A DNA stretch of 64,000 nucleotides from NCBI GenBank assembly GCA_013375495.1, contig JABXKC010000016.1, positions 11,196 to 75,195 on the forward strand, given 5' to 3'. Made by a program: the position numbers and the translations under genes. Each line of letters opens with the position of its first letter. Position 1 is the stretch's first letter. The notes beneath the pieces are model-generated. The model made no database searches and was not told the origin of the DNA. It was given only the letters and a program-made list of their open reading frames with translations. Positions 18,921 to 28,120 of this stretch are shown here, piece by piece. This stretch comes from Promethearchaeota archaeon (lineage in GTDB: Archaea > Asgardarchaeota > Lokiarchaeia > Sigynarchaeales > SOKP01).

Positions 18921-20369
18921 GTGATTCACTTGGAAGAGAATTTATTAACTAAATTCCTAAAATTAATGTCAAAAGATATATCCGAGTCTGATTTAGAATT
19001 AGTTCCATTAGGAAGATCTTTAGGTTTAGACTTGATCTCTTTTGCAGAACTCCGTGCTTCCCAAGAGGATGGTTTTATAGATCGCGTAAGAGCAGAGGCT
19101 TTAAAGAGGCTCGGTAAGCATAATGATAATGTCGTGAGTAATAATAACTCGTTTTATGCCGGAAGCATTGATTTTATGGTGAGTAATGACCCTGAAAGTA
19201 AACAATTCTTTCTTCTCGAAACGAATGGCGGTTCAAATCGGGGTTTATCAATACTTACTAAAAAACAACAAGCATTATTATATGATGGCTATTACGAATC
19301 AATCTCTCAAGTTATTGAAATGGATAAAGGAGAAAATGGTAAAGTCCTTGTGGTTGTTGGTGTTCCCATAAACGATGGTTTAATTCACGAAAAAGTAATT
19401 ATGGTTGAATATTTAAGGAAAAAAATTAAATCTAATGGGTATTCACTAAAAATTTTTAATTCAGACAATTATGACAAGGAACATAAAGCGAAAGTTGTAT
19501 TTATAATATCTGATTATAAGCAGTTAAATCAGACTTTATCTTTTTCAAATGGATGGGTTTGGTATCTAGGCGAAAGAGTACATGTATTAATAGGAGACGG
19601 TATAGCTAGGCGACTCTCTGATAAGAATTTTGAAGAGTTAATACGCAAAGATTTTCGGCGAATAAACACTCAAATTGTCAATCCTATTTTTAGAATTACC
19701 GATGATAAATCTCTCACATATGTAGCAAGTTTTTTAAGCAGAAAAGTACTTAAAAAATATGGTCTGGCCTATTTACGTTTCACAAAGGCGTCTAGTGAGA
19801 AAGAATTAATCCTAAAAGTAAAATACTTAATAAAGAATTACAATAAGTCTTTTATGATAAAACCTAGTGGGGGATCTGGTGGTGCAGGAGTAATTCCGAT
19901 CCTTCAGGATGATAAACCTAAAAAAATTAAAAAAATTATTAAGGAAAGTAAAGAAGAATTTTATACTAAATTTTCGCGAAGCCGAGAACCATTTCCATAC
20001 ACAATCCAAGAGAAAGCTGATTTTTCATTAATTAATTGGGAAGGTGGGAAACATACATTCGATTTACGAATATATTTAGCTCAATCTAAAAATCAAATCA
20101 TCCCAATTGGTGGTTTAGCTCGGATTGCAAGGGGGAATTTTGTTAAAGGATTAAATAAACAAGAATTTGTCGTAAACTTATCCGGATATGATGGTAAAAT
20201 CGAAGTTAATCGCGGTGTGGGTTTTTCGGAAAAAAACAGCAGGTTGTTGGATCTAACATTCGAGGATTTTGTCAACGCGTTTTGTATAGGTTCAGTAATC
20301 TTTAAAACCATAATTGAAAATTATAACGAAATCATGGAATTTTCAGATTGGGATAAGATTATTAGTTAG
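18921..20369 (+). CDS. ATP-grasp superfamily protein of unknown substrate
   Basis: A 482-residue protein. The C-terminal half has an ATP-grasp core: FMIKPSGGSGGAGV (near residue 310; Lys and Gly-rich loop for ATP), DLRIYLA (near 380) and GGLARIARG. The N-terminal half has LLETNGGSNRGLSIL near 92, which resembles the acidic metal-binding strand of ATP-grasp enzymes, so the fold may be permuted, as in glutathionylspermidine-synthase-like proteins. ATP-grasp enzymes couple ATP to carboxylate-amine or thiol ligation; the substrate here is not recognisable. The start is GTG 18921 or the in-frame TTG 18930. It may be cotranscribed with the Clp1-like gene. Confidence 0.72.
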   Translation: MIHLEENLLTKFLKLMSKDISESDLELVPLGRSLGLDLISFAELRASQEDGFIDRVRAEALKRLGKHNDNVVSNNNSFYAGSIDFMVSNDPESKQFFLLETNGGSNRGLSILTKKQQALLYDGYYESISQVIEMDKGENGKVLVVVGVPINDGLIHEKVIMVEYLRKKIKSNGYSLKIFNSDNYDKEHKAKVVFIISDYKQLNQTLSFSNGWVWYLGERVHVLIGDGIARRLSDKNFEELIRKDFRRINTQIVNPIFRITDDKSLTYVASFLSRKVLKKYGLAYLRFTKASSEKELILKVKYLIKNYNKSFMIKPSGGSGGAGVIPILQDDKPKKIKKIIKESKEEFYTKFSRSREPFPYTIQEKADFSLINWEGGKHTFDLRIYLAQSKNQIIPIGGLARIARGNFVKGLNKQEFVVNLSGYDGKIEVNRGVGFSEKNSRLLDLTFEDFVNAFCIGSVIFKTIIENYNEIMEFSDWDKIIS

Positions 20370-20400
20370 AAAGGGAAAATATCTTGAAAATTCCTAAAAT

Positions 20401-20586
20401 TCATTCTGTTATGGGTGATAAGAGTCTCTTCTCATATAGATTTTTGTTAGATAAACATTCCTTATGATAGTAAAGTGTGTTTTTGCCCTTAAATTTACCA
20501 TTAATAATATCACCTAAAGTAATCTTGTAGTGTTGACTTAAATTTTGAAGCTTTATTTCTCCTTTACAAATAGGACAGTTTATCAT
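20401..20586 (-). CDS. Small zinc-finger-like protein, 61 aa
   Basis: A short frame with CPIC at residues 4-7 and HKEC near residue 41, a CxxC...HxxC arrangement fit for one zinc site. The rest is basic. It starts at ATG 20586 and sits between two larger genes, convergent with the ATP-grasp gene. I do not recognise a family; the motif and its tight intergenic fit are the only support. Confidence 0.55.
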   Translation of the reverse strand: MINCPICKGEIKLQNLSQHYKITLGDIINGKFKGKNTLYYHKECLSNKNLYEKRLLSPITE

Positions 20587-20670
20587 TAAAAATCACTCTA
20601 CACTATTTAGAGTAATTTAAAAATAATGTATTTAAAGTAAACAATTAATAAATATAGTTAGGGGATACAA

Positions 20671-21672
20671 TTAAGAGGTTAAAAACTTTAGAGAAGCTGC
20701 AACTAATAGTAATTCATTTTTCTTCTGGGTGTGACCACCGTAATTCAAGATTAAGGTGTTTTGTGTTGATAAATTAAGTAATTTAACATTTTCTTGAAAA
20801 TTTTTAAATTTAATTATCCTATCGTTTTTTGCATGAATAAGAGATACTTTTTTTGAGAGCTTTCGCCAGTTGTCATCTGAAAGCGATTTCTTAGAGCTTT
20901 CTATTATTGAGTAAGGAGATAACATAGTATTTTCTATTTTGTTTGGAAATAATTTTACTCCCTTTAGGAGATAACTAAGCATAACGATTGGATCGTATTT
21001 TGGTAGGTTTTGCTTATAATTAGACATCGCTGAAATAGCAATTATTTTATTAATAGTTTCATTTGAAAAACCACCACATAAAACGGTTATAGCCCCAATA
21101 CTGAACCCAACAGAGCTTACTTTATAGTTTTTAAGTTGGTTGTTAATTTTAATCCAATCAATAACTTTTTTAAAGTCTTCTATTCTTTTTAAAAATTGAC
21201 TTCTTCTTCCCACTTTTTTAGATTCTCCAGTTCCTCGAGCATCATAAACTAAAATTGTAAATCCTTGAAGGGCAAGTGGAAGATAATAATATTGAAGCGT
21301 TTCTTTTGTATCTGAAAATCCATGACAGATTACTACTAGAGAGCTTTTGGCTTTAACAATTTCATTATCGTTTGAAGAAATTAAAAGTCCAACAATGTAT
21401 TTACTTTTTCCTTTTCTGCTTTTACCAACTTCAATATTTATTTTAGAAGTTTTTATGTTTTTGAATTTAATTGGCATCCATCTATCAAAATATATATCTC
21501 TAAAACTCCAGTATATTTCAAACGGAGTGTAGATGATTAAAAACGTTGTGGTTGATAATATTAGACAAATATTAAAAGCGTTTCCCCAAGAAGCATTCAC
21601 ATCCCAAATATATGCGCTAAAGATGAGATCAAAGAGAATTAGGATAATACGTTTGTGAGTTATAGTAAGCAT
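20671..21672 (-). CDS. Membrane-anchored alpha/beta hydrolase
   Basis: A 333-residue protein with one or two N-terminal membrane helices (residues about 8-25 and 33-52), then an alpha/beta hydrolase fold: HGFSD (oxyanion region, near 117), YDARGTGES, the nucleophile elbow GFSIGA (near 197), an Asp in HAKNDRII (near 275), and the catalytic His in YGGHT near the C-terminus. A complete triad is therefore visible. It is probably a membrane-associated esterase or lipase; the substrate is unknown. Confidence 0.88.
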   Translation of the reverse strand: MLTITHKRIILILFDLIFSAYIWDVNASWGNAFNICLILSTTTFLIIYTPFEIYWSFRDIYFDRWMPIKFKNIKTSKINIEVGKSRKGKSKYIVGLLISSNDNEIVKAKSSLVVICHGFSDTKETLQYYYLPLALQGFTILVYDARGTGESKKVGRRSQFLKRIEDFKKVIDWIKINNQLKNYKVSSVGFSIGAITVLCGGFSNETINKIIAISAMSNYKQNLPKYDPIVMLSYLLKGVKLFPNKIENTMLSPYSIIESSKKSLSDDNWRKLSKKVSLIHAKNDRIIKFKNFQENVKLLNLSTQNTLILNYGGHTQKKNELLLVAASLKFLTS

Positions 21673-21752
21673 CTATTATCCCTAACTGTTTTGTGTTACG
21701 GTGAAATGATGTAAATTTGAATAAAAAAATAAAAGGAAATTAATTTTTTTAA

Positions 21753-22070
21753 CTATGGCTTATTAGGTTTTGGGCAACCATGGTCATGGGCAATTTGACA
21801 ACCAGGTTTACTCTTTAAACCGGGACACGGATCGCATTTAACCCCTCTTAACATTTTAACGACATCATCTACTTCCATTCCAAATTCTTCATCTTCTGTT
21901 TCGTCTGCTAACATATCGTCATCAATATCGCTCAAATTGTAATCAAGATCCTCTTCTAAATTATCATTCTCATCATATAAGTCAAGAATCTCGTCGCCTT
22001 CATCATCTACTTTTCCAAGGGGAACATCTTCCACTTCGGTTTCATCCGGAACTTTCTTTTTTTTAGCCAT
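21753..22070 (-). CDS. Acidic protein with C-terminal Cys/His motif
   Basis: A ~105-residue protein with a short basic start (AKKKK), a long Asp/Glu-rich middle with little order, and a compact end containing CDPCPG...GCQIAHDHGCPKP. Four Cys and two His in the last 30 residues could form a small metal site. I do not recognise the family. ATG 22070 is preferred over the in-frame GTG at 22079. The acidic, disordered middle and metal-binding end suggest a binding or adaptor protein, which is inference. Confidence 0.65.
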   Translation of the reverse strand: MAKKKKVPDETEVEDVPLGKVDDEGDEILDLYDENDNLEEDLDYNLSDIDDDMLADETEDEEFGMEVDDVVKMLRGVKCDPCPGLKSKPGCQIAHDHGCPKPNKP

Positions 22071-22187
22071 TGATTTCACATTTCTAAAATTATTTCAAAT
22101 TCGTTATAAGATATATTTAACAAAATAAAATTTAGGTTTTATCCTTTTTGAAATAAAAAAAAAAAAGATTGAGAATCTTCTAATGAT

Positions 22188-23576
22188 TTAATTATCACTC
22201 TTTCCTTCCATATCAAGTAATTTTGAATGTTTTTCCTCATGCATCTCTAGTACTTGTTTTTGAATCTTCTCTAAATATTCTCCTTTTAATGGATATAGGA
22301 AAAGTATTAATACTCCTACTAGCATTACTATTCCTGGTAATAATCCAATTAACACTTTAATCATGAGAAGAGCAGTTGGACCTTGGGTTACTTGTCCAGT
22401 TACAAATCCTGCCATAGCTAATAAAGCAGGTCCTGTACCTATAGCTATAGATTGGGCGGGTTTTGTAAGCATTGCGTTCGTACCAAAAAAGGCAGCTTCC
22501 CGTCTTACTCCAGTTTTAGTTTCATCCTCATCGGCTACTTGAGCATAAAGTACATTAGTTAATACTAATGGCCCTGCTAAGCCTATGCCTGCGATAAATA
22601 AGCAAGGATAAATAGCAACATCAGGAAGGAAAGTTAAAAGAATCAGAGCAATAGAACCCAGAAATAGCAAGATTTGGTTTGCTCTAGCATATCCAAACCT
22701 TTTTGCTAATTTATTTGCGAGAAGTACACCCACAATTAAACCCAAGAAAAGAAATGCTAATAAAAGAATTGAACTTGTCTGTAGTACAAAGGTCGCAACA
22801 TATAACATATAACTGAGAAGCATTTGTTGAAAAAATATTGACATGAAATTTGCGCTAGTCACTACTAAAAATGCTTTACTCCTAAATGTATATTTCAAAG
22901 CCCTACCCAAGCTAAGTGGAGTATCAACAATGGTAAATTCAGGACGTTCTTTAAATTTAAAAGTCGTTGTAATTATAGCTATTGCCCCTATTATTGCAAT
23001 AATTATCATCGTTATATAAAATGGAAGAAGCTCAGTTGAACCGACTTCAGGTTTCACCAAATCTGGAAGAAGAAAGCCTAAAATTGTTCCCAAGAGATAA
23101 AATAATGATGAGGATGTCTGAAATTCGCCTCGAACTTTATCATCTTCAGTTAGTTCAGGTAATAGAGCAGAATAAACTAAGCCGATAATTGTATAACCTG
23201 TATCATATAAGAGCATGAATATTACCATCCATAAAAAAATCGATACTTGATCAAAACCGGTAGGTACAAGCCATAAAAGTATAAAAAATAGAGCAAGGAA
23301 TGGAGCTGTGTATCTCATATATGGAATTCTTCTACCTTTCTTGGATGCGGTCTTATCAGACAAATAACCAAAAATTGGATCATTCAATGCATTCCAGATT
23401 GCATATATCCATGCAGAAACTCCAATATAGAATGGATCTAATTCTAAATAAACGTGAAAAAAGATAACTAAAGCAGCACCATAGACACCAGCAAATAATG
23501 AGGTCCCTAATTGAGCCAATCCCCAGAAAGCTTTATCTTTACGGGTATAAGCTCTTACTAAATTTTTATCTGACAT
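22188..23576 (-). CDS. GPH-family (glycoside-pentoside-hexuronide) MFS cation symporter
   Basis: A 462-residue membrane protein with 12 expected helices. The N-terminal NDPIFGYLSDKTASKKGRRIPYM region is the GPH (MelB-like) signature, with charged residues in the loop between helices 2 and 3. The family couples sugar uptake to Na+ or H+. ATG 23576 is chosen; a TTG five codons upstream is also in frame. No glycosidase is adjacent, so the sugar is unknown. Confidence 0.92.
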   Translation of the reverse strand: MSDKNLVRAYTRKDKAFWGLAQLGTSLFAGVYGAALVIFFHVYLELDPFYIGVSAWIYAIWNALNDPIFGYLSDKTASKKGRRIPYMRYTAPFLALFFILLWLVPTGFDQVSIFLWMVIFMLLYDTGYTIIGLVYSALLPELTEDDKVRGEFQTSSSLFYLLGTILGFLLPDLVKPEVGSTELLPFYITMIIIAIIGAIAIITTTFKFKERPEFTIVDTPLSLGRALKYTFRSKAFLVVTSANFMSIFFQQMLLSYMLYVATFVLQTSSILLLAFLFLGLIVGVLLANKLAKRFGYARANQILLFLGSIALILLTFLPDVAIYPCLFIAGIGLAGPLVLTNVLYAQVADEDETKTGVRREAAFFGTNAMLTKPAQSIAIGTGPALLAMAGFVTGQVTQGPTALLMIKVLIGLLPGIVMLVGVLILFLYPLKGEYLEKIQKQVLEMHEEKHSKLLDMEGKSDN

Positions 23577-23668
23577 TTTTTTTTCAACCAAATTACTATT
23601 TTTTTTATAAAATATATTACTATAATTTTAACCTAAAATTTTATTAAGTTTTCTATTATATGGGCTCT

Positions 23669-25675
23669 CTATATTTCGTGATATATTTCTAAATACCAAT
23701 TCTTTATTTTTTCATAATTAGCATTAAGTTCCTCTCTAGAATAAGTCTTAAATTGTTCATGAGTATAATAGGTATTTATAAATTTAAATTCAATCTCTGG
23801 AATATTTTCAGAAATCTCTAATATCCTTTCTATGTTTGAATCTTTTTGCGAGATATGATAGAGCTGATTAACGATTGAATCTGACAGTAAATGTAAATGT
23901 GCTAAAATTTTCTCTAAGAAATTAATATTTATAATATCACCGGAATTAAAAACGCTCTTATGAAGAATCTCATGTTTTAGTTGAGTCAAAAAATGAATTG
24001 ATTTGGAAATTCGAGAAAGGGATTCGGGTAGGAATTCAGGGATAGGAATTCTCTTTATAAAACTACCGTTAATTCGTAAATACCCTCCAGACATGTGTAA
24101 AGTCCCATAAAGTGATTTGAAAAGTTTGTTGATCAGATCTGAATTTAGAATCGCTAGTAAACTAAATAGTTGGTTTGTATCGAGTGAAGGAACTCTAAGA
24201 AAGTATAATCCTGTTAAATTGGTAAACACTCCTGGATCATAGACGAAACTAAGATCTTTAGCAATTTCTCTAAAAATCAATTTTTCATTTGAAAGGTCTT
24301 TCCAAATCTCTTTAAAAACCACGTTATACGCGTAATATGGGCGTTGATACCTTTTTTGAGCAATTTTTATTTTCTTATTAAAATCTATGAAATATCTACC
24401 AACATTTCCAGTCCCAAGTAACAACAAATCTTTAGCTGAGCTGATATTTTGTTTGACATATTTAGAGTTTTTCGCCCATTCAATGAATCCATATGGTCTG
24501 TAAATTATCTTTAAATCTTTAAAATTTTCGGATATAACACTAAACTTGGAATATAATTCTTCGATTAATTCAATATTTTCAGATAAAGGAATTACTAGGG
24601 AAGGAAATTTATATATTGATGATTGAGCAAACTCAATTATTTTCATATATATACCACTATTAATATCCTTAATAGCATCAAATTTTTTAATTGAAATTAA
24701 GTTTGAGCGATTTTTTTCTTTCTTTATAAACAAAATAATTGGATAAGCTGCTGTACTCTTGAATATAGGTAATGAGGATATATTTATTATTTCTTTAATC
24801 TCTGTATTTCGCAATAGTATCTCTCTTATTTTCACGCCATAATCCGCCGATAAAAATTTATTGGTTGTAATAAATGATAAGCATCCAACTCTATTCTTCA
24901 ACAATTTTAGCGATTTTTCGATGAAAACTACACTGAGATCAAACAGTTTATATGCAGATTCAAATTCTCGTTTTAGATTTTTTTTGAATTCCTTTTCTAA
25001 TATTTTCTTATTTTCTACATAGGGGGGATTACCTATAATAATATCAATATCTTCAGCCTCATAGTCCAATAGGTAGTCTAAATTGAAAAGATTAAAGTTT
25101 AGGTCAACTTTGTTTAAAAAATCCTCAATTTCTCCTGGAAGGGGATTATTCGAAATTGATTCATTTAATAGAGAAAAATTATCTGTGTAAAGCCATTTTA
25201 CGAGCCTTAATTTTGAAATATTATATGATGCTTTATCAATTTCTATTCCAAATATATGATTTTGAATGATATTTTTCTTAATTTCGTAGTCAGTATACTC
25301 AGATTCAAATGCTTTATAAAAATTGAAAAGAATTTTCGCAATGGCAATTAGAAATCTTCCCGTACCACAAGATGGATCTAAAATCTTAATACAATTAATT
25401 TTATTCCAAAAAGCACCTCTTATATTTCCGTTTCTTTTAATTAATTGTTTTAAACTTGAGAAGTTAAAGTTACCTTTGAAAATTTTACTTATCTTGGGAA
25501 TATCGTCAAAAAAGATTTTAAATATATTTAGCACCATAAAATGAGCAATCGGTTGAGGGGTATAAGTTACTCCACGATCGCGATTACTTTTTTTCTCGAT
25601 AAAATTCTTTTCTTCGAATTTTTGTATGACATTTTCCAAAGAAGAGAGAATGTTTTTAGACGACAAATTTCTCAT
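23669..25675 (-). CDS. Eco57I-like adenine-N6 DNA methyltransferase (orphan)
   Basis: A 668-residue protein with motif X-like TYTPQPIAHFMV near residue 38, SAM motif I DPSCGTGRFLIAIAK near 99, the catalytic motif IV GNPPYVENK near 214, and a long C-terminal half resembling TaqI/Eco57I target-recognition regions (GTGNVGRYF... and YLRINGSFIKRIPIP). I see no PD-(D/E)xK nuclease segment at the N-terminus and no restriction gene beside it, so it seems to be a solitary methyltransferase or the methylase part of a dispersed system. It is monocistronic. Confidence 0.9.
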   Translation of the reverse strand: MRNLSSKNILSSLENVIQKFEEKNFIEKKSNRDRGVTYTPQPIAHFMVLNIFKIFFDDIPKISKIFKGNFNFSSLKQLIKRNGNIRGAFWNKINCIKILDPSCGTGRFLIAIAKILFNFYKAFESEYTDYEIKKNIIQNHIFGIEIDKASYNISKLRLVKWLYTDNFSLLNESISNNPLPGEIEDFLNKVDLNFNLFNLDYLLDYEAEDIDIIIGNPPYVENKKILEKEFKKNLKREFESAYKLFDLSVVFIEKSLKLLKNRVGCLSFITTNKFLSADYGVKIREILLRNTEIKEIINISSLPIFKSTAAYPIILFIKKEKNRSNLISIKKFDAIKDINSGIYMKIIEFAQSSIYKFPSLVIPLSENIELIEELYSKFSVISENFKDLKIIYRPYGFIEWAKNSKYVKQNISSAKDLLLLGTGNVGRYFIDFNKKIKIAQKRYQRPYYAYNVVFKEIWKDLSNEKLIFREIAKDLSFVYDPGVFTNLTGLYFLRVPSLDTNQLFSLLAILNSDLINKLFKSLYGTLHMSGGYLRINGSFIKRIPIPEFLPESLSRISKSIHFLTQLKHEILHKSVFNSGDIININFLEKILAHLHLLSDSIVNQLYHISQKDSNIERILEISENIPEIEFKFINTYYTHEQFKTYSREELNANYEKIKNWYLEIYHEI

Positions 25676-25833
25676 GTAAATTTAACTAAAAAATCCATTT
25701 AATTATTGCTTTTTATTATTATTTATTTTTATATTCAAATCCTTTATTTATAAAACTGTAAGGTATTAATTTAAAACTTACAACATAATTATTAGAAATA
25801 GTTTAAAACTTTACTAGGAGATATAAACGAAAA

Positions 25834-26721
25834 TTGATAGGAAAATCATTTTTAGATGATATTATTGCAAATCCATACAAAATATCTAAGTTAGAATTTC
25901 ATAGAATTTCACAGGTTTTGCACCAGGCAGTAGAGATTCTGAAGGAAGAAACTTTGCTATTGGAATTAAATGTTGACAACTCTGAGAGCGAGATTTTTGT
26001 TATTGGAGATATTCATGGAAATTTGAAGAGTCTACAAAGATATATTGAAATTATTGAACAAGCGAATCCCAAATTTATAATATTTCTAGGTGATATCGTT
26101 GATAGGGGGCCCTATCAATTAGAATGCTTAATTTTGATACTTGCGTTAAAAATAAAGCAAGCAAATAAATATTTTTTGTTAAAGGGAAACCACGAGTCAT
26201 TAGAGATTAACCAATACTATGGATTTTACCAAGATTTTATCCATAGATTTCAAGATCAGAACAAATTTACGGATGTTTTAGCATTATACAAAGTTCTTCC
26301 CTACTGTGTTTTAGTGAATAAATCCGTGCTATGCCTACATGGAGGGATTCCCGAAGATAACGAAATTTTTGAGAAATTGAAAGATATAAAAACGATGGAT
26401 TTAACTTCAGTAGCTAAAAGTGTAGCTAAAAGTCTAATGCAAATTATGTGGAATGACCCTAAACCTAAATTAAATGGGTTTTCAGACAGTTTTAGAGGAA
26501 TAGATATCAAAAATTTTGGAGAGGATGTTTTTATTGGCTTTATGAAAAAAAATAAACTAAATTACTTAATTAGGAGTCATGAATTATACCCTGAAGGCTA
26601 TAAGTGGTTTTTCAATAAACGGTTGTTATCTATTTTTTCCTCTGCTAATTATCGAGGTGCAAATCCAGCATCTTATGCTATTATAAAAAATAACTTAGTT
26701 AAACCAAAAATAGTAGAATAA
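25834..26721 (+). CDS. PPP-family serine/threonine protein phosphatase
   Basis: A 295-residue protein with all the PPP metal-site motifs: GDIHGNLKSL (residues 58-67), GDIVDRGPY (near 91), GNHE (near 121), HGGIPE (near 168), and a C-terminal RSHELYPEGY with metal-binding His. These place two catalytic metals and mark a protein phosphatase of the eukaryote-like PPP group. The start is TTG 25834; an AGGAG lies upstream (25816-25820) at a rather long distance. It converges on the GGCT-like gene with no gap. Confidence 0.94.
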   Translation: MIGKSFLDDIIANPYKISKLEFHRISQVLHQAVEILKEETLLLELNVDNSESEIFVIGDIHGNLKSLQRYIEIIEQANPKFIIFLGDIVDRGPYQLECLILILALKIKQANKYFLLKGNHESLEINQYYGFYQDFIHRFQDQNKFTDVLALYKVLPYCVLVNKSVLCLHGGIPEDNEIFEKLKDIKTMDLTSVAKSVAKSLMQIMWNDPKPKLNGFSDSFRGIDIKNFGEDVFIGFMKKNKLNYLIRSHELYPEGYKWFFNKRLLSIFSSANYRGANPASYAIIKNNLVKPKIVE

Positions 26722-27165
26722 TTATGTTATCAATTCAGGAAATTTATCTATAACTTCAGGACATTTTAATATTTCTTCTTTCCACCGATCTGTTTTATCT
26801 AATTCTAATGATAAGTTTTGCGATTTAATCGTCGTATCCGTAGGTACATAGATGAAAGCAGATGATTTCATATTATCTTTTAAATAAATGTCTGCTGTTA
26901 GTCGCTCAAATAATCCTTCAGAAACTCCCTCGATTCGATCTAAAGTTTCTAATTCTTGTTTTTTTACATCAAACTTTAATGCTTTAAATGAGCCATTCGA
27001 TCTTAATGCGTAGGGGAACCAGCTATTATTAGGGTAAATTCGTGTAAAATTATTTACTCGACAAATTTCAACATTAGCTTTATCCTTCCACAAATTTCGG
27101 GTTATAAAAGTACCATAACCAATAATTGAAGTGAGGTTAAAACCAGTTGAGTTATTAACAATCAA
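26722..27165 (-). CDS. Gamma-glutamylcyclotransferase-like (AIG2/GGCT fold) protein
   Basis: A 147-residue protein with the cyclotransferase-like fold marks: IGYGTFITR near residue 15, YPNNSWFPYAL near 44, and LDRIEGVSEGLFER near 75 with the conserved catalytic Glu in the RIEG turn. The family cleaves gamma-glutamylamines or gamma-glutamyl peptides; precise substrate unknown. It lies 14 bases after the LSm gene on the same strand and should share its transcript. Confidence 0.85.
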   Translation of the reverse strand: MIVNNSTGFNLTSIIGYGTFITRNLWKDKANVEICRVNNFTRIYPNNSWFPYALRSNGSFKALKFDVKKQELETLDRIEGVSEGLFERLTADIYLKDNMKSSAFIYVPTDTTIKSQNLSLELDKTDRWKEEILKCPEVIDKFPELIT

Positions 27166-27179
27166 TACAGGATCTCAAT

Positions 27180-27434
27180 TTAAGTGATTTGAGAAGCATC
27201 CGGTTTTATAAAGAGTAAATTATTACCACGAATAAAAATTTCATTATACTTAGCCACAGGGCTACCATCCATAATCTCGGTAGCATTTTCTAAAATCATA
27301 TTCATATATGCGTCGATTTCTTTTAATAAACCCCTATATTCCGTACCATCCTTTAATCTTAGCAATATCTCGCTGTTTTGTGCGGCTTGTAAAATGTGCA
27401 ATGGGTTTTTATTTCTATTGTTTTGACTAGACAT
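27180..27434 (-). CDS. Archaeal LSm (Sm-like) RNA-binding protein
   Basis: An 84-residue protein with the Sm1 motif (EILLRLKDGTEYRGLLKEIDAYMNMIL, residues about 22-48) and the Sm2 motif IFIRGNNLLFIKP near the C-terminus (RG in place). Archaeal LSm proteins form rings on U-rich RNA. It is the first gene of a pair with the GGCT-like gene and is divergent from a methyltransferase gene. Confidence 0.96.
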   Translation of the reverse strand: MSSQNNRNKNPLHILQAAQNSEILLRLKDGTEYRGLLKEIDAYMNMILENATEIMDGSPVAKYNEIFIRGNNLLFIKPDASQIT

Positions 27435-27512
27435 ATTATAACCTTTATCAAAAAAACATTTATATTTTAATTATTTGTAAAACTTTTTTCAATTAAAACC
27501 TTTCTAAGAATA

Positions 27513-28112
27513 TTGAACCCTTTAAATGAAGAATCAGACAAGAAAAAAATAATTATTGAGAAATATAATTCAACCTCAAGCTTCTACGACGATAGATATA
27601 AGAAAATCCAAAATGAGAAGTTTTTTCTCCAACTTAAAAATACAAATTTTAAACATAAAACTCTTTTAGATGCTGGTTGTGGCACAGGACTTTTATTCGA
27701 GTACATATCTAACTTGAAGTTTACTAATTTAAATAGAGAATTAAGATATATCGGATTAGACATCTCTAAGAAAATGCTCATGCTATGCAATAGTAAAACT
27801 AAAAGACTAAATTATAGAGTAAATAGTAGTTTAATTCTAGGTGATATTGAAAATTTACCATTTAGAAAGGACACATTTAATCTTATCTTTTCAATCACAA
27901 CTCTCCAAAATTTACAAGATTTAAAGAAGGGACTAAAAGAATTAATTAGAGTAGGTAAGGAGAACGCTGCTTTGAAATTATCAATTTTGAACAAACAACT
28001 AAAGTTAGAGGAAGTGATAACCTATTTGAATTCGCGTACGATCAATCTGAAAACAGATATTTTGGAAGAATTAGAAGATGTAATCATCCAAGGAAATCTA
28101 AAAAAGGATTGA
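27513..28112 (+). CDS. Class I SAM-dependent methyltransferase
   Basis: A 199-residue Rossmann methyltransferase with motif I LLDAGCGTGLLF (near residue 50), an acidic end of strand 2 (GLDIS), and post-motif ILGDIENLPF and FSITTLQNL, like UbiE-type small-molecule enzymes. The substrate is not evident. The start is TTG 27513, since the nearby ATG is out of frame. It converges on the rio2 gene with eight bases between. Confidence 0.88.
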   Translation: MNPLNEESDKKKIIIEKYNSTSSFYDDRYKKIQNEKFFLQLKNTNFKHKTLLDAGCGTGLLFEYISNLKFTNLNRELRYIGLDISKKMLMLCNSKTKRLNYRVNSSLILGDIENLPFRKDTFNLIFSITTLQNLQDLKKGLKELIRVGKENAALKLSILNKQLKLEEVITYLNSRTINLKTDILEELEDVIIQGNLKKD

Positions 28113-28120
28113 TTTTAAAG

